From: Mesorhizobium australicum
Lineage (GTDB): Bacteria > Pseudomonadota > Alphaproteobacteria > Rhizobiales > Rhizobiaceae
NCBI RefSeq assembly: GCF_900177325.1
Contig: NZ_FXBL01000004.1
Coordinates: forward strand, 1,364,001-1,428,000
Length of the DNA stretch: 64,000 nt
Direction of reading: 5' to 3'
A program made the translations under genes and the position numbers. Below the pieces are notes generated by a model. The model did not search any database, was not told the DNA's origin, and saw only the letters and a list, made by a program, of their open reading frames with translations. Within the stretch, counting starts at the first letter, position 1. Each line of letters begins with the position of its first letter. This document shows positions 52,900-61,484 of this stretch, one piece after another.

Positions 52900-54099
52900 A
52901 TGTCGACGCAAGTCCGCCATCCGATCTGGCTTCCCGCCGTCAGGGCGCCGGGGGCAAGCACCTTTGCGCTGCTCTATGCGGTGGAATCCTTCGCGCGCGC
53001 ATCCGTCGCCAGCGTCATCCCGATCCAGGCCTACGAGCTGTTGCACGACAAGCAGGCCGTCTCGCTGCTCTACACCTTCGTGGCGCTGACGGGGCTGTCG
53101 GTGACGCTGTTCATGCCGATGCTGATCGTCCGCTTCGCGAGGCGCTGGGTCTACACCGCCGGCGTGGTCTCGCTCGCCATCGGCGCGGCGATGTTCCTGA
53201 CCGATACGCTGGCCGGCCAGCTTCTCGGCATGCTGTTCCGCGTCATGGGCGCGAGCGCACTGTCGATCACGCTCAACCTCTACATCATGGACCATATCGC
53301 CAAGACCAGGTTCATCGAGGCCGAGTCGATGCGCATGGCGTGGTCGACGCTCGCCTGGACCGGCGGCCCGACGATCGGCGTGTTTCTCTACAGCCATTTC
53401 GGCCTGTGGGCGGCCTACGGCGTGGTGGTGGTGTTCTGCGCCATCCTGCTCGCTCTGTTCTGGTATTTCCGGCTGAGCGACGACAAGGCGATCCGGCCGG
53501 GCGTGGCCAAGCCGACGAATCCGCTCGCCAATATCGGCCGCTTCCTGGCGCAGCCACGGCTGCGGCTCGCCTGGGCGATCGCCTTCGGCCGCTCGTGCTT
53601 CTGGACCACTTTCTTCGTCTATGGTCCGATCCTGATGGTGTCGACGGGGCAGGGCAGCCTCGCGGGCGGCATGCTGGTCTCGGCCGGCAACGCGCTGCTG
53701 TTCTCCGCGCTGCTCTGGGGCAAGGCCGGCAGGCGCTTCGGCGCGCGGCCGACCATGGCCTTCGCCTTCGCCGCGGCGTCGCTGACGCTGTTCGCAGCCG
53801 CCGCGTTCGGCGAGGTCGCACCGCTCGCGGCCGGCGGCTGCCTGCTTCTCACGGCCTTCTTCGTCATCGCGCTGGACGCGCTCGGCTCGACCGTCTTCAT
53901 GCGCGCGGTCAGGGTGCACGAGCGGCCGCAGATGTCGGCGGTCTACCGCACCTATCTCGACCTGTCGGAACTCCTGCCGCCGCTGGTCTATTCCGTGGTG
54001 CTCGCCTTTGCCGGGCTCGGCGGCGTGTTCGCCACGCTCGGCCTCTTCCTCGCCTTTTGCGGCTGGCTGACGTGGACATACCTGCCGAAAGGGCTGTAG
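52900..54099 (+). CDS. MFS transporter
   Basis: A 399-residue transporter with about 12 hydrophobic helices, including LLYTFVALTGLSVTLFMPMLIVRFARRW (helix 2 and the 2-3 loop) and a central loop near residue 195. No substrate signature is clear. I start at ATG 52900 (MSTQVRHPIW); a longer frame upstream is low-complexity and antisense-like. It is divergent from uxaA across 230 bp without another gene, so a sugar-acid or unrelated substrate are both possible. Confidence 0.78.
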   Translation: MSTQVRHPIWLPAVRAPGASTFALLYAVESFARASVASVIPIQAYELLHDKQAVSLLYTFVALTGLSVTLFMPMLIVRFARRWVYTAGVVSLAIGAAMFLTDTLAGQLLGMLFRVMGASALSITLNLYIMDHIAKTRFIEAESMRMAWSTLAWTGGPTIGVFLYSHFGLWAAYGVVVVFCAILLALFWYFRLSDDKAIRPGVAKPTNPLANIGRFLAQPRLRLAWAIAFGRSCFWTTFFVYGPILMVSTGQGSLAGGMLVSAGNALLFSALLWGKAGRRFGARPTMAFAFAAASLTLFAAAAFGEVAPLAAGGCLLLTAFFVIALDALGSTVFMRAVRVHERPQMSAVYRTYLDLSELLPPLVYSVVLAFAGLGGVFATLGLFLAFCGWLTWTYLPKGL

Positions 54100-54126
54100 C
54101 CGCCCGAGGACAGGACCCCGGGCGGC
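54099..54126. terminator. Convergent hairpin between MFS and PhyH genes
   Basis: GCCGCCCG (54099-54106) pairs with CGGGCGGC (54119-54126), with a 12-base loop. It overlaps the MFS stop codon's last base and lies 6 bp before the convergent gene's end. No U tract. Confidence 0.4.
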
Positions 54127-54132
54127 CAAGGC

Positions 54133-54918
54133 TCACAGGTTGCAGGCTCGCCTGATCGCCAGCTGGACCGGCGACGGCGGCAGCGCGGGGTCGAATTCGC
54201 CACGAGGCAGAAGCGGCGGCTGCGCCATGAAGCGGGGACGGCCGGCCCGGTTGGGCTGGGCCGAGTGCACCAGGAAGGGATGGCAGAGATAGACCGTGCC
54301 AGCGTCGCCGGTCGCCAGCGCCTCGTCGCAGTGCGCCGTCGAGGCGAAGCCGTCAGCGGCCAACTCGCCCAGGGTCATGCCGTCCTCGCCGTGCGGCAGC
54401 AGTTGCCGTGCGATGTCGAGATGCGATCCGGCCCGTATCTTCGTCGGGCCGTCAGCCTCCGTCACGTCCGAGAACAGAAACAGCATGAGCAGCGCCCGAC
54501 CGCGGCTCTTGATGTTGACCCGCCATTGCATGAAATCCGGAGCGTCGGTGCCGAAGCTCACATCGACGTGCCACCCCGAATCTCCGGGATCTTCGGGCGA
54601 GGGAAAGCGGACCGGAAAGGTTCCGAGGCCCGCCGGCGCGATCCAGCGGTCGACGCCGACAAGCGTGTCGTAGGCCGCGTGCAGGGCTGGCGTGTTCGCC
54701 GCCGCCACGAAGGGCGGCGCTGCCATGAACGGAAGCCGGACGACCGGCCTGGTCCACCCCTCCGGTTTGTCCGGCGACAGGCCCATTGCCTTCCAGAGGA
54801 TGTCGCGGCACTCGGCGGCGAGATCGGCGCCGAATGCGCCGTCGAGCCTCAGATAGCCGCGTTCGATGAAGTGTTCGACCTGGGCCGCGCCCGGGCCTTG
54901 CTGATTGATTGCAGGCAT
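54133..54918 (-). CDS. Phytanoyl-CoA dioxygenase family protein
   Basis: A 261-residue Fe(II)/2-oxoglutarate-dependent oxygenase of the PhyH group. The metal site H117-x-D119 (SGWHVDVSF) and a distal His (CHPFLVHSAQPN, H213 or H218), followed by Arg for 2-oxoglutarate (NRAGRPR), are present. Substrates range from lipids to small secondary metabolites, so none is assigned. Convergent with the MFS gene; a 224-bp gap separates its start from engB. Confidence 0.82.
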   Translation of the reverse strand: MPAINQQGPGAAQVEHFIERGYLRLDGAFGADLAAECRDILWKAMGLSPDKPEGWTRPVVRLPFMAAPPFVAAANTPALHAAYDTLVGVDRWIAPAGLGTFPVRFPSPEDPGDSGWHVDVSFGTDAPDFMQWRVNIKSRGRALLMLFLFSDVTEADGPTKIRAGSHLDIARQLLPHGEDGMTLGELAADGFASTAHCDEALATGDAGTVYLCHPFLVHSAQPNRAGRPRFMAQPPLLPRGEFDPALPPSPVQLAIRRACNL

Positions 54919-55142
54919 TCCATGCTTCTCCTTCGGAGACCGCCTTGCGGCTCCGGCGATTCATCTCGGCGCGTCGCCGCGCCCCGGCTCAAGCGCGGGT
55001 CAGATGATCGGGAAGAAGCTGGACATGAACATCATGCGCACATTCTAGGGTGGGCAGGACATGCTGGCAAGGACGGGATTTCATCACCGAGGTTGACAAG
55101 ACGCGGCCCAGACCCGATGCCGGGCGCAACGGAGCATCGATC

Positions 55143-55808
55143 GTGACGGCACAGGACAGGGCGGAACTGGCGGGAGGAGACGGGCTGTTCGCGCGGCCGT
55201 GGGTGTTCATCCGCGGCGTGCCGGCGATGAAGTTCCTGCCGCCGGAAGGGCCGCCCGAGATCGCCTTTGCCGGCCGCTCCAATGTCGGCAAGTCGTCGCT
55301 GATCAATGCGCTGGTCGGCCAGAAAGGGTTGGCGCGCACCTCGAACACGCCGGGGCGCACGCAGGAGCTCAACTATTTCGTGCCGGACGGCCATTCGGGC
55401 GAGGGCGCCGACCTGCCGCCGATCGCGCTGGTCGACATGCCGGGCTACGGCTTCGCGCAGGCGCCGAAGGCGCAGGTGGACGCCTGGACCAAGCTGGTCT
55501 TCGACTATCTGAAGGGCCGCGTGACGCTGAAGCGCGTCTACGTGCTGATCGATTCGCGCCACGGGGTGAAGGCCATCGACGACGAGGTGCTGTCGCTGCT
55601 CGACAAGGCGGCGGTATCGTATCAGATCGTGCTGACCAAGACCGACAAGATCAAGCCGCCGGCCGTGCCGAAGCTGGTAGCGGAGACGCTGGAGAGGATC
55701 CGCAAGCGCCCGGCCGCCTTCCCGACGGTGATCGCCACGTCGTCGGAAAAGGGCGAGGGCATGCAGGAGCTGCGCGACGCGATCCTGCTGGCGGCCAGCG
55801 GCGGGTGA
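55143..55808 (+). CDS. engB: Ribosome-biogenesis GTPase EngB (YihA/YsxC)
   Basis: An essential GTPase of 221 residues involved in large-subunit assembly. G1 [12 protein letters not shown] (44-55), G2 region [15 protein letters not shown]3 DMPGYGFA (near 98-105) and G4 TKTDK (near 164) are all intact. GTG 55143 gives the expected N-terminus; the frame extends 31 codons further up without similarity. In rhizobia and Brucella, as I recall, engB is followed by argB; here 5.7 kb of other genes intervene. Confidence 0.92.
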   Translation: MTAQDRAELAGGDGLFARPWVFIRGVPAMKFLPPEGPPEIAFAGRSNVGKSSLINALVGQKGLARTSNTPGRTQELNYFVPDGHSGEGADLPPIALVDMPGYGFAQAPKAQVDAWTKLVFDYLKGRVTLKRVYVLIDSRHGVKAIDDEVLSLLDKAAVSYQIVLTKTDKIKPPAVPKLVAETLERIRKRPAAFPTVIATSSEKGEGMQELRDAILLAASGG

Positions 55809-55817
55809 GCTTGCCAG

Positions 55818-55839
55818 CATATACAAAATTTTGTATATG
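55818..55839. promoter_or_regulatory. 22-bp perfect palindrome, operator of HigBA-type cassette
   Basis: Each half-site is CATATACAAAA, joined directly to its reverse complement with no spacer. It lies 7 bp before the toxin start and 9 bp after the engB stop, and is starkly AT-rich against its surroundings. It is the likely autoregulatory binding site of the antitoxin. Confidence 0.75.
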
Positions 55840-55846
55840 ATCTTTC

Positions 55847-56176
55847 ATGAAGCCACTGAGGTTTCGCGGCAGTGCTCTCGATGACTTGCGGACCTTCTCG
55901 ACCGTCGCGCGCCGGGAAGTGGGTTATCAACTCGACAAGGTTCAGAAGGGACTGGAACCAACAGACTGGAAGCCGATGCCGACTATCGGGAAAGGCGTAC
56001 AGGAGATCCGGGTTCGGGACGAAACCGGCGCATTTCGAGTCATATATGTCGCCAAGTTTTCTGATGCGATTCATGTCCTGCATTGCTTCCAGAAGAAGAC
56101 ACAGAGGACCAGCAAAGCCGACCTGGATCTCGCGGCGAAACGTTATGGCGACCTGTTGAAGGAGTTGAACCGGTGA
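55847..56176 (+). CDS. HigB-type toxin (RelE/ParE superfamily, Gp49-like)
   Basis: A 109-residue basic protein matching the phage-derived Gp49-like/HigB group: FRGSALDDLRTF, VGYQLDKVQKGL, GVQEIRVRDETGAFRVIYVAKF and VLHCFQKKTQRTSKADLDLA. These toxins usually cleave mRNA on the ribosome. Toxin-first order, with the antitoxin overlapping by GTGA (56173-56176), is typical for HigBA. Confidence 0.88.
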   Translation: MKPLRFRGSALDDLRTFSTVARREVGYQLDKVQKGLEPTDWKPMPTIGKGVQEIRVRDETGAFRVIYVAKFSDAIHVLHCFQKKTQRTSKADLDLAAKRYGDLLKELNR

Positions 56177-56454
56177 GCAAGGACACGTTCGACAGCGTAT
56201 GGGACGCCCTTGAGGAGACGCCCGCCGAAGCCGAGAACATGAAGCTCCGTTCGACGCTGATGATGGCGCTGGAACAGCATATCCGGGCAAAGGACTGGAC
56301 TCAGGCGGAGGCCGCGCGCCGACTCGGCGTGACGCAGCCCCGAGTGTCCGATCTCCTGCGCGGCAAGATCAACCTCTTCGCCCTCGACAGTCTCGTCAAC
56401 ATGGTGGCGGCGGCCGGGCTGCACGTCGAAGTTCAGGTTCGCGACGCCGCCTGA
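56173..56454 (+). CDS. HigA-type antitoxin (XRE family helix-turn-helix)
   Basis: A 93-residue antitoxin starting at GTG 56173. The N-terminal part is acidic (SVWDALEETPAEAENMK) and the C-terminal part holds the helix-turn-helix DWTQAEAARRLGVTQPRVSDLLRGKINLFALDSL. It should neutralise the preceding toxin and repress the operon through the upstream palindrome. The DNA just after its stop belongs to a truncated LysR-family frame. Confidence 0.88.
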   Translation: MSKDTFDSVWDALEETPAEAENMKLRSTLMMALEQHIRAKDWTQAEAARRLGVTQPRVSDLLRGKINLFALDSLVNMVAAAGLHVEVQVRDAA

Positions 56455-56666
56455 TCGAGGTCGCCAGCGCGGCGTGGCCGCACGACCCGAACCTCGTGCC
56501 TGTCCTGCCCGACCTGTTCCACTTCAGCCTCGACATGTGGCTCGCGATGCATGAGGACCTGCGCTATTCGAGGCGCGTGCGGCTGCTGTTCGACCATCTG
56601 GCGGCAGAGTTGCCAGCCTATGCGAAGACCGGGCGGCGCCCGGCGAGAGGGAAGGACGACGCATGA
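56455..56666 (+). pseudogene. 3' remnant of a LysR-family regulator gene
   Basis: An open frame without a start, reading VASAAWPHDP...LVPVLPDLFHFSLDMWLAMHEDLRYSRRVRLLFDHL and ending at TGA 56664-56666. The L-W/M-L-A-M-H-E-D-L-R-x-S-R-R-V-R segment is the usual C-terminus of LysR regulators. The 5' two-thirds are gone; the toxin-antitoxin cassette occupies the space between engB and this remnant. The remnant still overlaps the thioesterase start by ATGA, so the two genes were probably once an operon. Confidence 0.7.
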
Positions 56667-57115
56667 ATCTCTCCGAGCAACTGGGCGCGGGACTGTCGGG
56701 CATCGAGCAGTTGCGCGCCATCATGGCCTCGGGCAGGAGCGCCGGCATCGGTACGACGATGGAGTTCCGCCTGACTGTGATCGAGGACGGCTTCGTCGTC
56801 TTCGAGGGAACGCCGGGGCTGCATGTCTACAACCCGATCGGCATGGTGCATGGCGGCTATGCCGCGACGCTGCTCGATTCCGCCTGCGGCTGCGCGGTGC
56901 ATACGAAGCTGAGTGCGGCGCAGGCCTACACGACGCTCGAGCTGAAGGTGAGCTATCTCAAGGCGATGACCGCGAACACCGGCCCGGTGCGCGCGGAGGG
57001 AAAGGTGATCCAGATGGGCCGCCGCGCCGCCTTTTCGGAAGGGCGGCTGGTCGACGCCGCCGGCACGCTCTACGCCACCGCGACCTCGTCGCTGCTCGTC
57101 ATGGAGCGCAAATAG
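56663..57115 (+). CDS. PaaI-family thioesterase
   Basis: A 150-residue hotdog-fold acyl-CoA thioesterase. The active-site region NPIGMVHGGYAATLLDSACGCAV (near residues 61-83) has the HGG motif and the catalytic Asp of the PaaI group; ELKVSYLKAM and GRRAAFSEGRLVDAAGTLYATATSSLLV complete the fold. It overlaps a LysR remnant, so its original transcription control is probably lost or altered. Convergent with msrB, one base apart. Confidence 0.85.
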   Translation: MNLSEQLGAGLSGIEQLRAIMASGRSAGIGTTMEFRLTVIEDGFVVFEGTPGLHVYNPIGMVHGGYAATLLDSACGCAVHTKLSAAQAYTTLELKVSYLKAMTANTGPVRAEGKVIQMGRRAAFSEGRLVDAAGTLYATATSSLLVMERK

Positions 57116-57116
57116 G

Positions 57117-57614
57117 TCAGGCGCCCTGCGCCGGGTGGAAGGTCAGCGCCAGGCCGTTGATGCAGTGGCGCATGCCGGTGGGCTTCGGCCCGTCGTCGAA
57201 GATATGGCCGAGATGGCCGCCGCAGCGTCGGCAATGGCATTCGGTGCGGACCATGAAGAACGAGCGATCCTCGCGGGTGCCGATCGCGTCCGGCAGGGAT
57301 TCCCAGAAACTCGGCCAGCCGCTGCCGGACTCGTATTTCGTCTCCGACGAGTAGAGCGGCAGGTTGCAGCCGGCGCAGTGGAATAGGCCCTTGCGCTTCT
57401 CGTGGTTGAGCGGGCTGGTGCCGGCTGGCTCCGTGTCCTCGTGGCGCAGCACCTGATAGACGTCCGGCGGCAGTTGCGCCTTCCATTCGGCGTCGGTCTT
57501 GGTGATCTCGAACTCGGCGGCGATTGCCGCGCCGCCGCGGCCACGCAGCATCGCGCCGCTGGCGAGAACCGCGGCTGTGCCGGCGGACAGATACAGGAAA
57601 GCGCGTCTGTTCAT
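57117..57614 (-). CDS. msrB: Peptide methionine-R-sulfoxide reductase MsrB, exported
   Basis: A 165-residue MsrB. MNRRAFLYLSAGTAAVLASG is a twin-arginine-like export signal, so the enzyme probably repairs periplasmic proteins. Zinc cysteines are C80/C83 and C128/C131, and the catalytic Cys151 is in RHCINGLALTF. The GSGWPSFW substrate motif is at 97-104. Most MsrB proteins are cytoplasmic, so the signal is notable. Confidence 0.9.
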   Translation of the reverse strand: MNRRAFLYLSAGTAAVLASGAMLRGRGGAAIAAEFEITKTDAEWKAQLPPDVYQVLRHEDTEPAGTSPLNHEKRKGLFHCAGCNLPLYSSETKYESGSGWPSFWESLPDAIGTREDRSFFMVRTECHCRRCGGHLGHIFDDGPKPTGMRHCINGLALTFHPAQGA

Positions 57615-57717
57615 GGTGTGCTCCTCCAGACCCGTTCTACATTGGCGCGGCCGTCACGGCGAAATCAACTCGGCTTGAGCCGCCCGCGCCTGTTTACGGA
57701 CCTGTTTCAAGAAAGAC

Positions 57718-57758
57718 GGCGCTCCGCCCTCTGCGACAGACGCGGAAGGGGGAGCGCC
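57718..57758 (-). terminator. Terminator of the fasciclin gene
   Basis: The arms 57718-57730 and 57747-57758 form a 12-bp stem with one bulged base, 55 bp after the fasciclin stop. On the minus strand it is followed by GTCTTTCTTG, a moderate U-rich tail. The rest of the 198-bp gap to msrB shows no gene. Confidence 0.5.
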
Positions 57759-57812
57759 GGACGATCGCGCGGGCGCTCGGGGGTGCGATAGGCCCCGCGC
57801 GGCCGACGGGGA

Positions 57813-58370
57813 TCACATCTTCGGCAGGAGCACCTTGTCGATGACGTGGATGACGCCGTTGGACTGGTCGACGTCGGCGATCGTGACGGTGGCTACGCCG
57901 CCGGTCTCGTCGGTGAGCGTGATCTTGTCGCCGTCCATCTTGGCCTGCAGCGTGCAGCCGCCGACGGTCTTGACCGGATGCGTGCCGCCGTCGTCCTTGA
58001 TCATCTTGCCGATCGCGTCCGACATGGCGTCAGCCGCCACGACGTGGCAGGTCAGCACCTTGGTGAGCATCTCCTTGTTCTCGGGCTTGAGCAGGTTGTC
58101 GACGGTGCCGGCCGGCAGCGCGGCGAAGGCCTCGTTGGTCGGCGCGAAGACCGTGAACGGGCCGGGTCCCTGCAGCGTCTCGACCAGGCCGGCGGCCTTC
58201 ACCGCGGCGACGAGCGTGGTGTGGTCCTTCGAATTGACCGCGTTCTCGACGATGTTCTTATCGGCATACATCGGCGCGCCGCCGACCATCGGATTGGCGG
58301 CATGGGCGGCGCCGGCAAGGGCGGCGAGGGCGACAGCGGAGGCGAGAACGGAAGACGTGAACTTGCGCAT
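57813..58370 (-). CDS. Fasciclin (FAS1) domain protein
   Basis: A 185-residue secreted protein: a signal peptide to about residue 24 (AGAAHAANP), then one FAS1 domain with H1 (TLVAAVKAAGLVETLQGPGPFTVFAPTNEAFAALPAG) and H2 (NGVIHVIDKVLLP) motifs. Such proteins mediate adhesion or envelope functions. It lies 129 bp downstream of an anti-sigma gene in the same direction; sigma/anti-sigma/fasciclin groupings are common, suggesting control by that sigma factor. Confidence 0.88.
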   Translation of the reverse strand: MRKFTSSVLASAVALAALAGAAHAANPMVGGAPMYADKNIVENAVNSKDHTTLVAAVKAAGLVETLQGPGPFTVFAPTNEAFAALPAGTVDNLLKPENKEMLTKVLTCHVVAADAMSDAIGKMIKDDGGTHPVKTVGGCTLQAKMDGDKITLTDETGGVATVTIADVDQSNGVIHVIDKVLLPKM

Positions 58371-58499
58371 GGCGTGACTCTCCTTGGGTTATTCCCCGTG
58401 GTGGGGATGCAGGGAGCTACGGAAGCAGGGGAGACAGAGTTTCGCGGATGTGTGGTCACGGTCGCGTGATCGGAATCATTCGTCGGTCGAGCGCCCGTC

Positions 58500-59222
58500 T
58501 CAGATATCCCTCAAATCCCCCGCCGCGACCACCGGCCCGGTTGGCGCGCCGGTGGGGGAGCCGCCCTTGGGCTCGAGGCTGATGGCGAAGACGGCGCCGG
58601 AGGCGATCTTCTGCTGGAGGTCCCGCGAGACGGCGAGATGCACATTCGATCCGGCAGGGATGACGCCGATCGACTGCGGCGGCTGGTTGTTCTCGATCAC
58701 CCAGAGCTCGAAATCTCGGTCGGATGCCCGCTCGCCCGTCACGTGCGACAGGCCGATGTCCTTCGCTCGGGCGTCGTAGACGACAAAATAGTGCACGTCG
58801 CTCTGCTGCGGGGCGAGCGAGGCGACCAGCCGACCGGCAGGAGCGACCGGAGGCGGCGGCGACACGAGGGGGAGGGCGATGTAGAGGGCCAGCGCCGCAA
58901 GTGCTGCCACCGTCAGCCCGCGCCAGAAGGCGAGACTCTGCCAGAGGCCGGCCTTTGCGGTGGTGGGCGTGGCTGCATTCGCGAAGAGACGGCGGTCGAG
59001 CCCCTGTTTCACAGCGACCGGAGGCTCTATCGGCGCGTAGGCGTCTCCCATCGGCGCGAGCGTCACTTCCCAGCGGTCGACCAGGCGCGCGAAGGCCGCA
59101 TCTTCTTCGTTGCGGCGCGCGGCAGCCGCGCGATCCTCGGCGCCGAGCGTGCCGAGGACGTATTCGGCAGCGACGGCGTCGTCGCCTCCGAGTTCCCTCT
59201 CGCTGTCGTCGGTGCCGTTCAT
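58500..59222 (-). CDS. Anti-sigma factor (RskA family)
   Basis: A 240-residue membrane anti-sigma factor. The N-terminal cytoplasmic part (AAEYVLGTLGAEDRAAAARR) is the ZAS-like domain typical of RskA, one membrane helix is near residues 98-118 (LTVAALAALALYIALPLV), and the C-terminal RskA periplasmic domain carries DFELWVIENNQPPQSIGVIPAG. ATG 59222 overlaps the sigma-factor stop (ATGA), the usual pairing. It should hold the sigma factor inactive until an envelope signal arrives. Confidence 0.87.
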   Translation of the reverse strand: MNGTDDSERELGGDDAVAAEYVLGTLGAEDRAAAARRNEEDAAFARLVDRWEVTLAPMGDAYAPIEPPVAVKQGLDRRLFANAATPTTAKAGLWQSLAFWRGLTVAALAALALYIALPLVSPPPPVAPAGRLVASLAPQQSDVHYFVVYDARAKDIGLSHVTGERASDRDFELWVIENNQPPQSIGVIPAGSNVHLAVSRDLQQKIASGAVFAISLEPKGGSPTGAPTGPVVAAGDLRDI

Positions 59223-59758
59223 CGTTCCAGGCATTCCCTGAGTTTCAAGAGGCTGCGCCGCAGCCAGGTGCGCATCGTGTTGAGCGGAACTTTGTACCTC
59301 TCGGCGAGATCCGCATAGCTCTCGCCCGCAATGTAGGCGCCGCGCACGGCGGCGGCCTTGTCCTTGTCCAGTTCGTCCAGACAGGAGAAGATCCGCTCGC
59401 GCTCGGCGCCTGCCATCGCCAGCGCCTCGGGGCCGGGCGCCGGGTCGGCGATGTCGAGCGCCTCGTCCAGATCCTCCGCCGGCCGGCGCTTCTGCCGCAC
59501 GCGGTCGATCGCGTGGTTGCGCGCCACCGCCACCAGCCACGAGATCGGGCTCAGGTCGGAGACGGCGAAACGGTCGGCCTTCGTCCAGATTTTGACGTAG
59601 ACCTCCTGCAGCGCTTCCTCGGCTTCGGCCCGATCGTTCAAGACACGCAAGCAGACGCCGAAGAGTTTCGCGCTCGTCTGCCGGTAGAGCAGATCGAAGG
59701 CGGTGCGATCCTTCATCGAGGTGCGCACGATCAGCTTGGTGATGTCCTGAGGCGTCAT
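59219..59758 (-). CDS. ECF RNA polymerase sigma factor (SigK/RpoE-like)
   Basis: A 179-residue group IV sigma factor. Region 2 covers residues 15-80 (LLYRQTSAKLFGVCLRVLNDRAEAEEALQEVYVKIWTKADRF, SPISWLVAVARNHAIDRVRQ), and region 4 covers 120-175 (AAVRGAYIAGESYADLAERYKVPLNTMRTWLRRSLLKLRECL). ATG 59758 is preferred over a non-conserved 44-codon extension. It is cotranscribed with its anti-sigma factor and divergent from an amidase gene across 130 bp. Confidence 0.9.
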   Translation of the reverse strand: MTPQDITKLIVRTSMKDRTAFDLLYRQTSAKLFGVCLRVLNDRAEAEEALQEVYVKIWTKADRFAVSDLSPISWLVAVARNHAIDRVRQKRRPAEDLDEALDIADPAPGPEALAMAGAERERIFSCLDELDKDKAAAVRGAYIAGESYADLAERYKVPLNTMRTWLRRSLLKLRECLER

Positions 59759-59888
59759 CGCGGCCAAGTTAGGGCTTCGCGGAACATTTGCAACGGGCGA
59801 CGGCGCCGGTCCGGCGCGGATGTCCGCCGCTTCATTGCCAAAGTCTCGCCCGGTCGGATAGCCTCCGGCGGGAACAGGGGGGAGCGCC

Positions 59889-61385
59889 ATGTCAGCCGAG
59901 CAGGTTCTGTGGGAATACGACGCGGTGGGTCAGGCTGAACTGGTGCGGAAGGGCGATATATCGCCCTTCGACCTGGTCGAGGCCGCGATCAACCGGCTGG
60001 AGAAGGTCAATCCGCAGATCAACTGCGTGGCGGAGAAGACATACGAACAGGCCCGCGCCGCAGCCAAGGCTGTCGACCGCGACGCGCCTCTCGCCGGCGT
60101 GCCTTTCGCCATCAAGGATCTGGGCATCGCGCAGAAAGGCGTCATCACCCATTCCGGCAGCCGCGCGCCGGTGTTCGTGCCGGACTTCGATTCCGTCCTC
60201 ACCGAGCGCTACCGCGCCGCCGGGCTGATCCCGATCGCGACGACCACCTCGCCGGAATACGGTTTGAGGTTGATGACGGAATCGGCGGCGTTCGGCGTCA
60301 CCCGCAATCCCTGGAACACGGGGCACACGACGGGCGGCTCGTCCGGAGGATCGTCCTCGATCGTCGCAGCCGGCGTGGTCGCGGCCGCGCATGCCTCTGA
60401 TGGCGGCGGCTCGATCCGCGTGCCGTCCGCCTGCACCGGCCTCGTCGGCATGAAGACCTCGCGCGGCCGCGTGCCGCTGTCGCCGCTGGTCACAGAGAGC
60501 TGGTACGGCTTCGTCGTCGACCATGTGGTGAGCCGCACCGTGCGCGACAGCGCCGCGCTGCTCGATCTGACGCACGGACCCGATCCGCTGGCGCCCTACG
60601 CCGCGCGCCCGCCGAAGGGAACCTTCGCGGCAGCCGCGGCGCGCGATCCAGGCAGGCTGACGCTCGCCGTCTACCGCGGCTCCCCGCTCGGGCTGGAAAT
60701 CTCGAAGGAGACGCTCGCCGCGCTGGACACCGCGGTGGCGCTGGCGCGCGAGGGCGGCCATTCGGTCGAGGAGATCGACCTGCCCTATATCGGCCGCCAG
60801 TTCATGGCCGATTTCGCCGGCAGCGTCGCCTCCGCCGTGGCCGGCCTGCTGCGCATGGAGCGCGTCCGCAACGGCCGCGACATCGCAGGCGATGTCGAGC
60901 GCGCCTCGCGGGTGCTGGGCCGATATGGCGAACTGCGGACCGCGGGCGAGATCTATGCGGGGCTGGAGCGCCTGCATGCGGCGTCGCGGCAGTTGATCAG
61001 CGAGACGGCGAAATACGACGCCGTGCTGATGCCGATCATCGCCCATCCGCCGCTCGCCGTTGGCGCGATGAACCCCAAGGGCGCGGATGAGCTCATCGAG
61101 AACCTGCTCGACAAGCTGCGGCTCACCTGGCTGCTCAAGTTCCCGCAGTTTTTCGGCCAGCTTCTGGACAAGAGCCTCTGGTTCACCCACTGGCCGGCGA
61201 TCCAGAACGTCTCCGGCCAGCCGTCCATTGCCTTTCCGGTGCACCTGACCGAGACCGGCCTGCCACTCGGCGTGCAGGCTGCCGGCCGCCCCGGCGACGA
61301 GGAGACGCTCTACAGCCTCGCCGGGCAGTTGGAGCGGATTTCGGGCTGGGACAAGCGCCGCGCGCCGTTTCATGTGCCGGCTTGA
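59889..61385 (+). CDS. Amidase (amidase signature family)
   Basis: A 498-residue hydrolase with the Ser-cisSer-Lys triad: Lys76 (PFAIKDLG), cis-Ser at 151-152 (HTTGGSSGGSSS) and nucleophile Ser175 (SDGGGSIRVPS). It is not a GatA, since no gatB/gatC is nearby and the C-terminal part differs. No signal peptide. The substrate is unknown. Divergent from the sigma factor and 100 bp ahead of argB. Confidence 0.87.
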   Translation: MSAEQVLWEYDAVGQAELVRKGDISPFDLVEAAINRLEKVNPQINCVAEKTYEQARAAAKAVDRDAPLAGVPFAIKDLGIAQKGVITHSGSRAPVFVPDFDSVLTERYRAAGLIPIATTTSPEYGLRLMTESAAFGVTRNPWNTGHTTGGSSGGSSSIVAAGVVAAAHASDGGGSIRVPSACTGLVGMKTSRGRVPLSPLVTESWYGFVVDHVVSRTVRDSAALLDLTHGPDPLAPYAARPPKGTFAAAAARDPGRLTLAVYRGSPLGLEISKETLAALDTAVALAREGGHSVEEIDLPYIGRQFMADFAGSVASAVAGLLRMERVRNGRDIAGDVERASRVLGRYGELRTAGEIYAGLERLHAASRQLISETAKYDAVLMPIIAHPPLAVGAMNPKGADELIENLLDKLRLTWLLKFPQFFGQLLDKSLWFTHWPAIQNVSGQPSIAFPVHLTETGLPLGVQAAGRPGDEETLYSLAGQLERISGWDKRRAPFHVPA

Positions 61386-61484
61386 TGCCTTGGCGCCTTG
61401 CGGTAGAAATTCAGCCACCGGCTTTGAACCTGTCGCATTCTTGCGCTAAGAGGCCGCCGACCTCTCATGCCCGGGGACTTCTTC

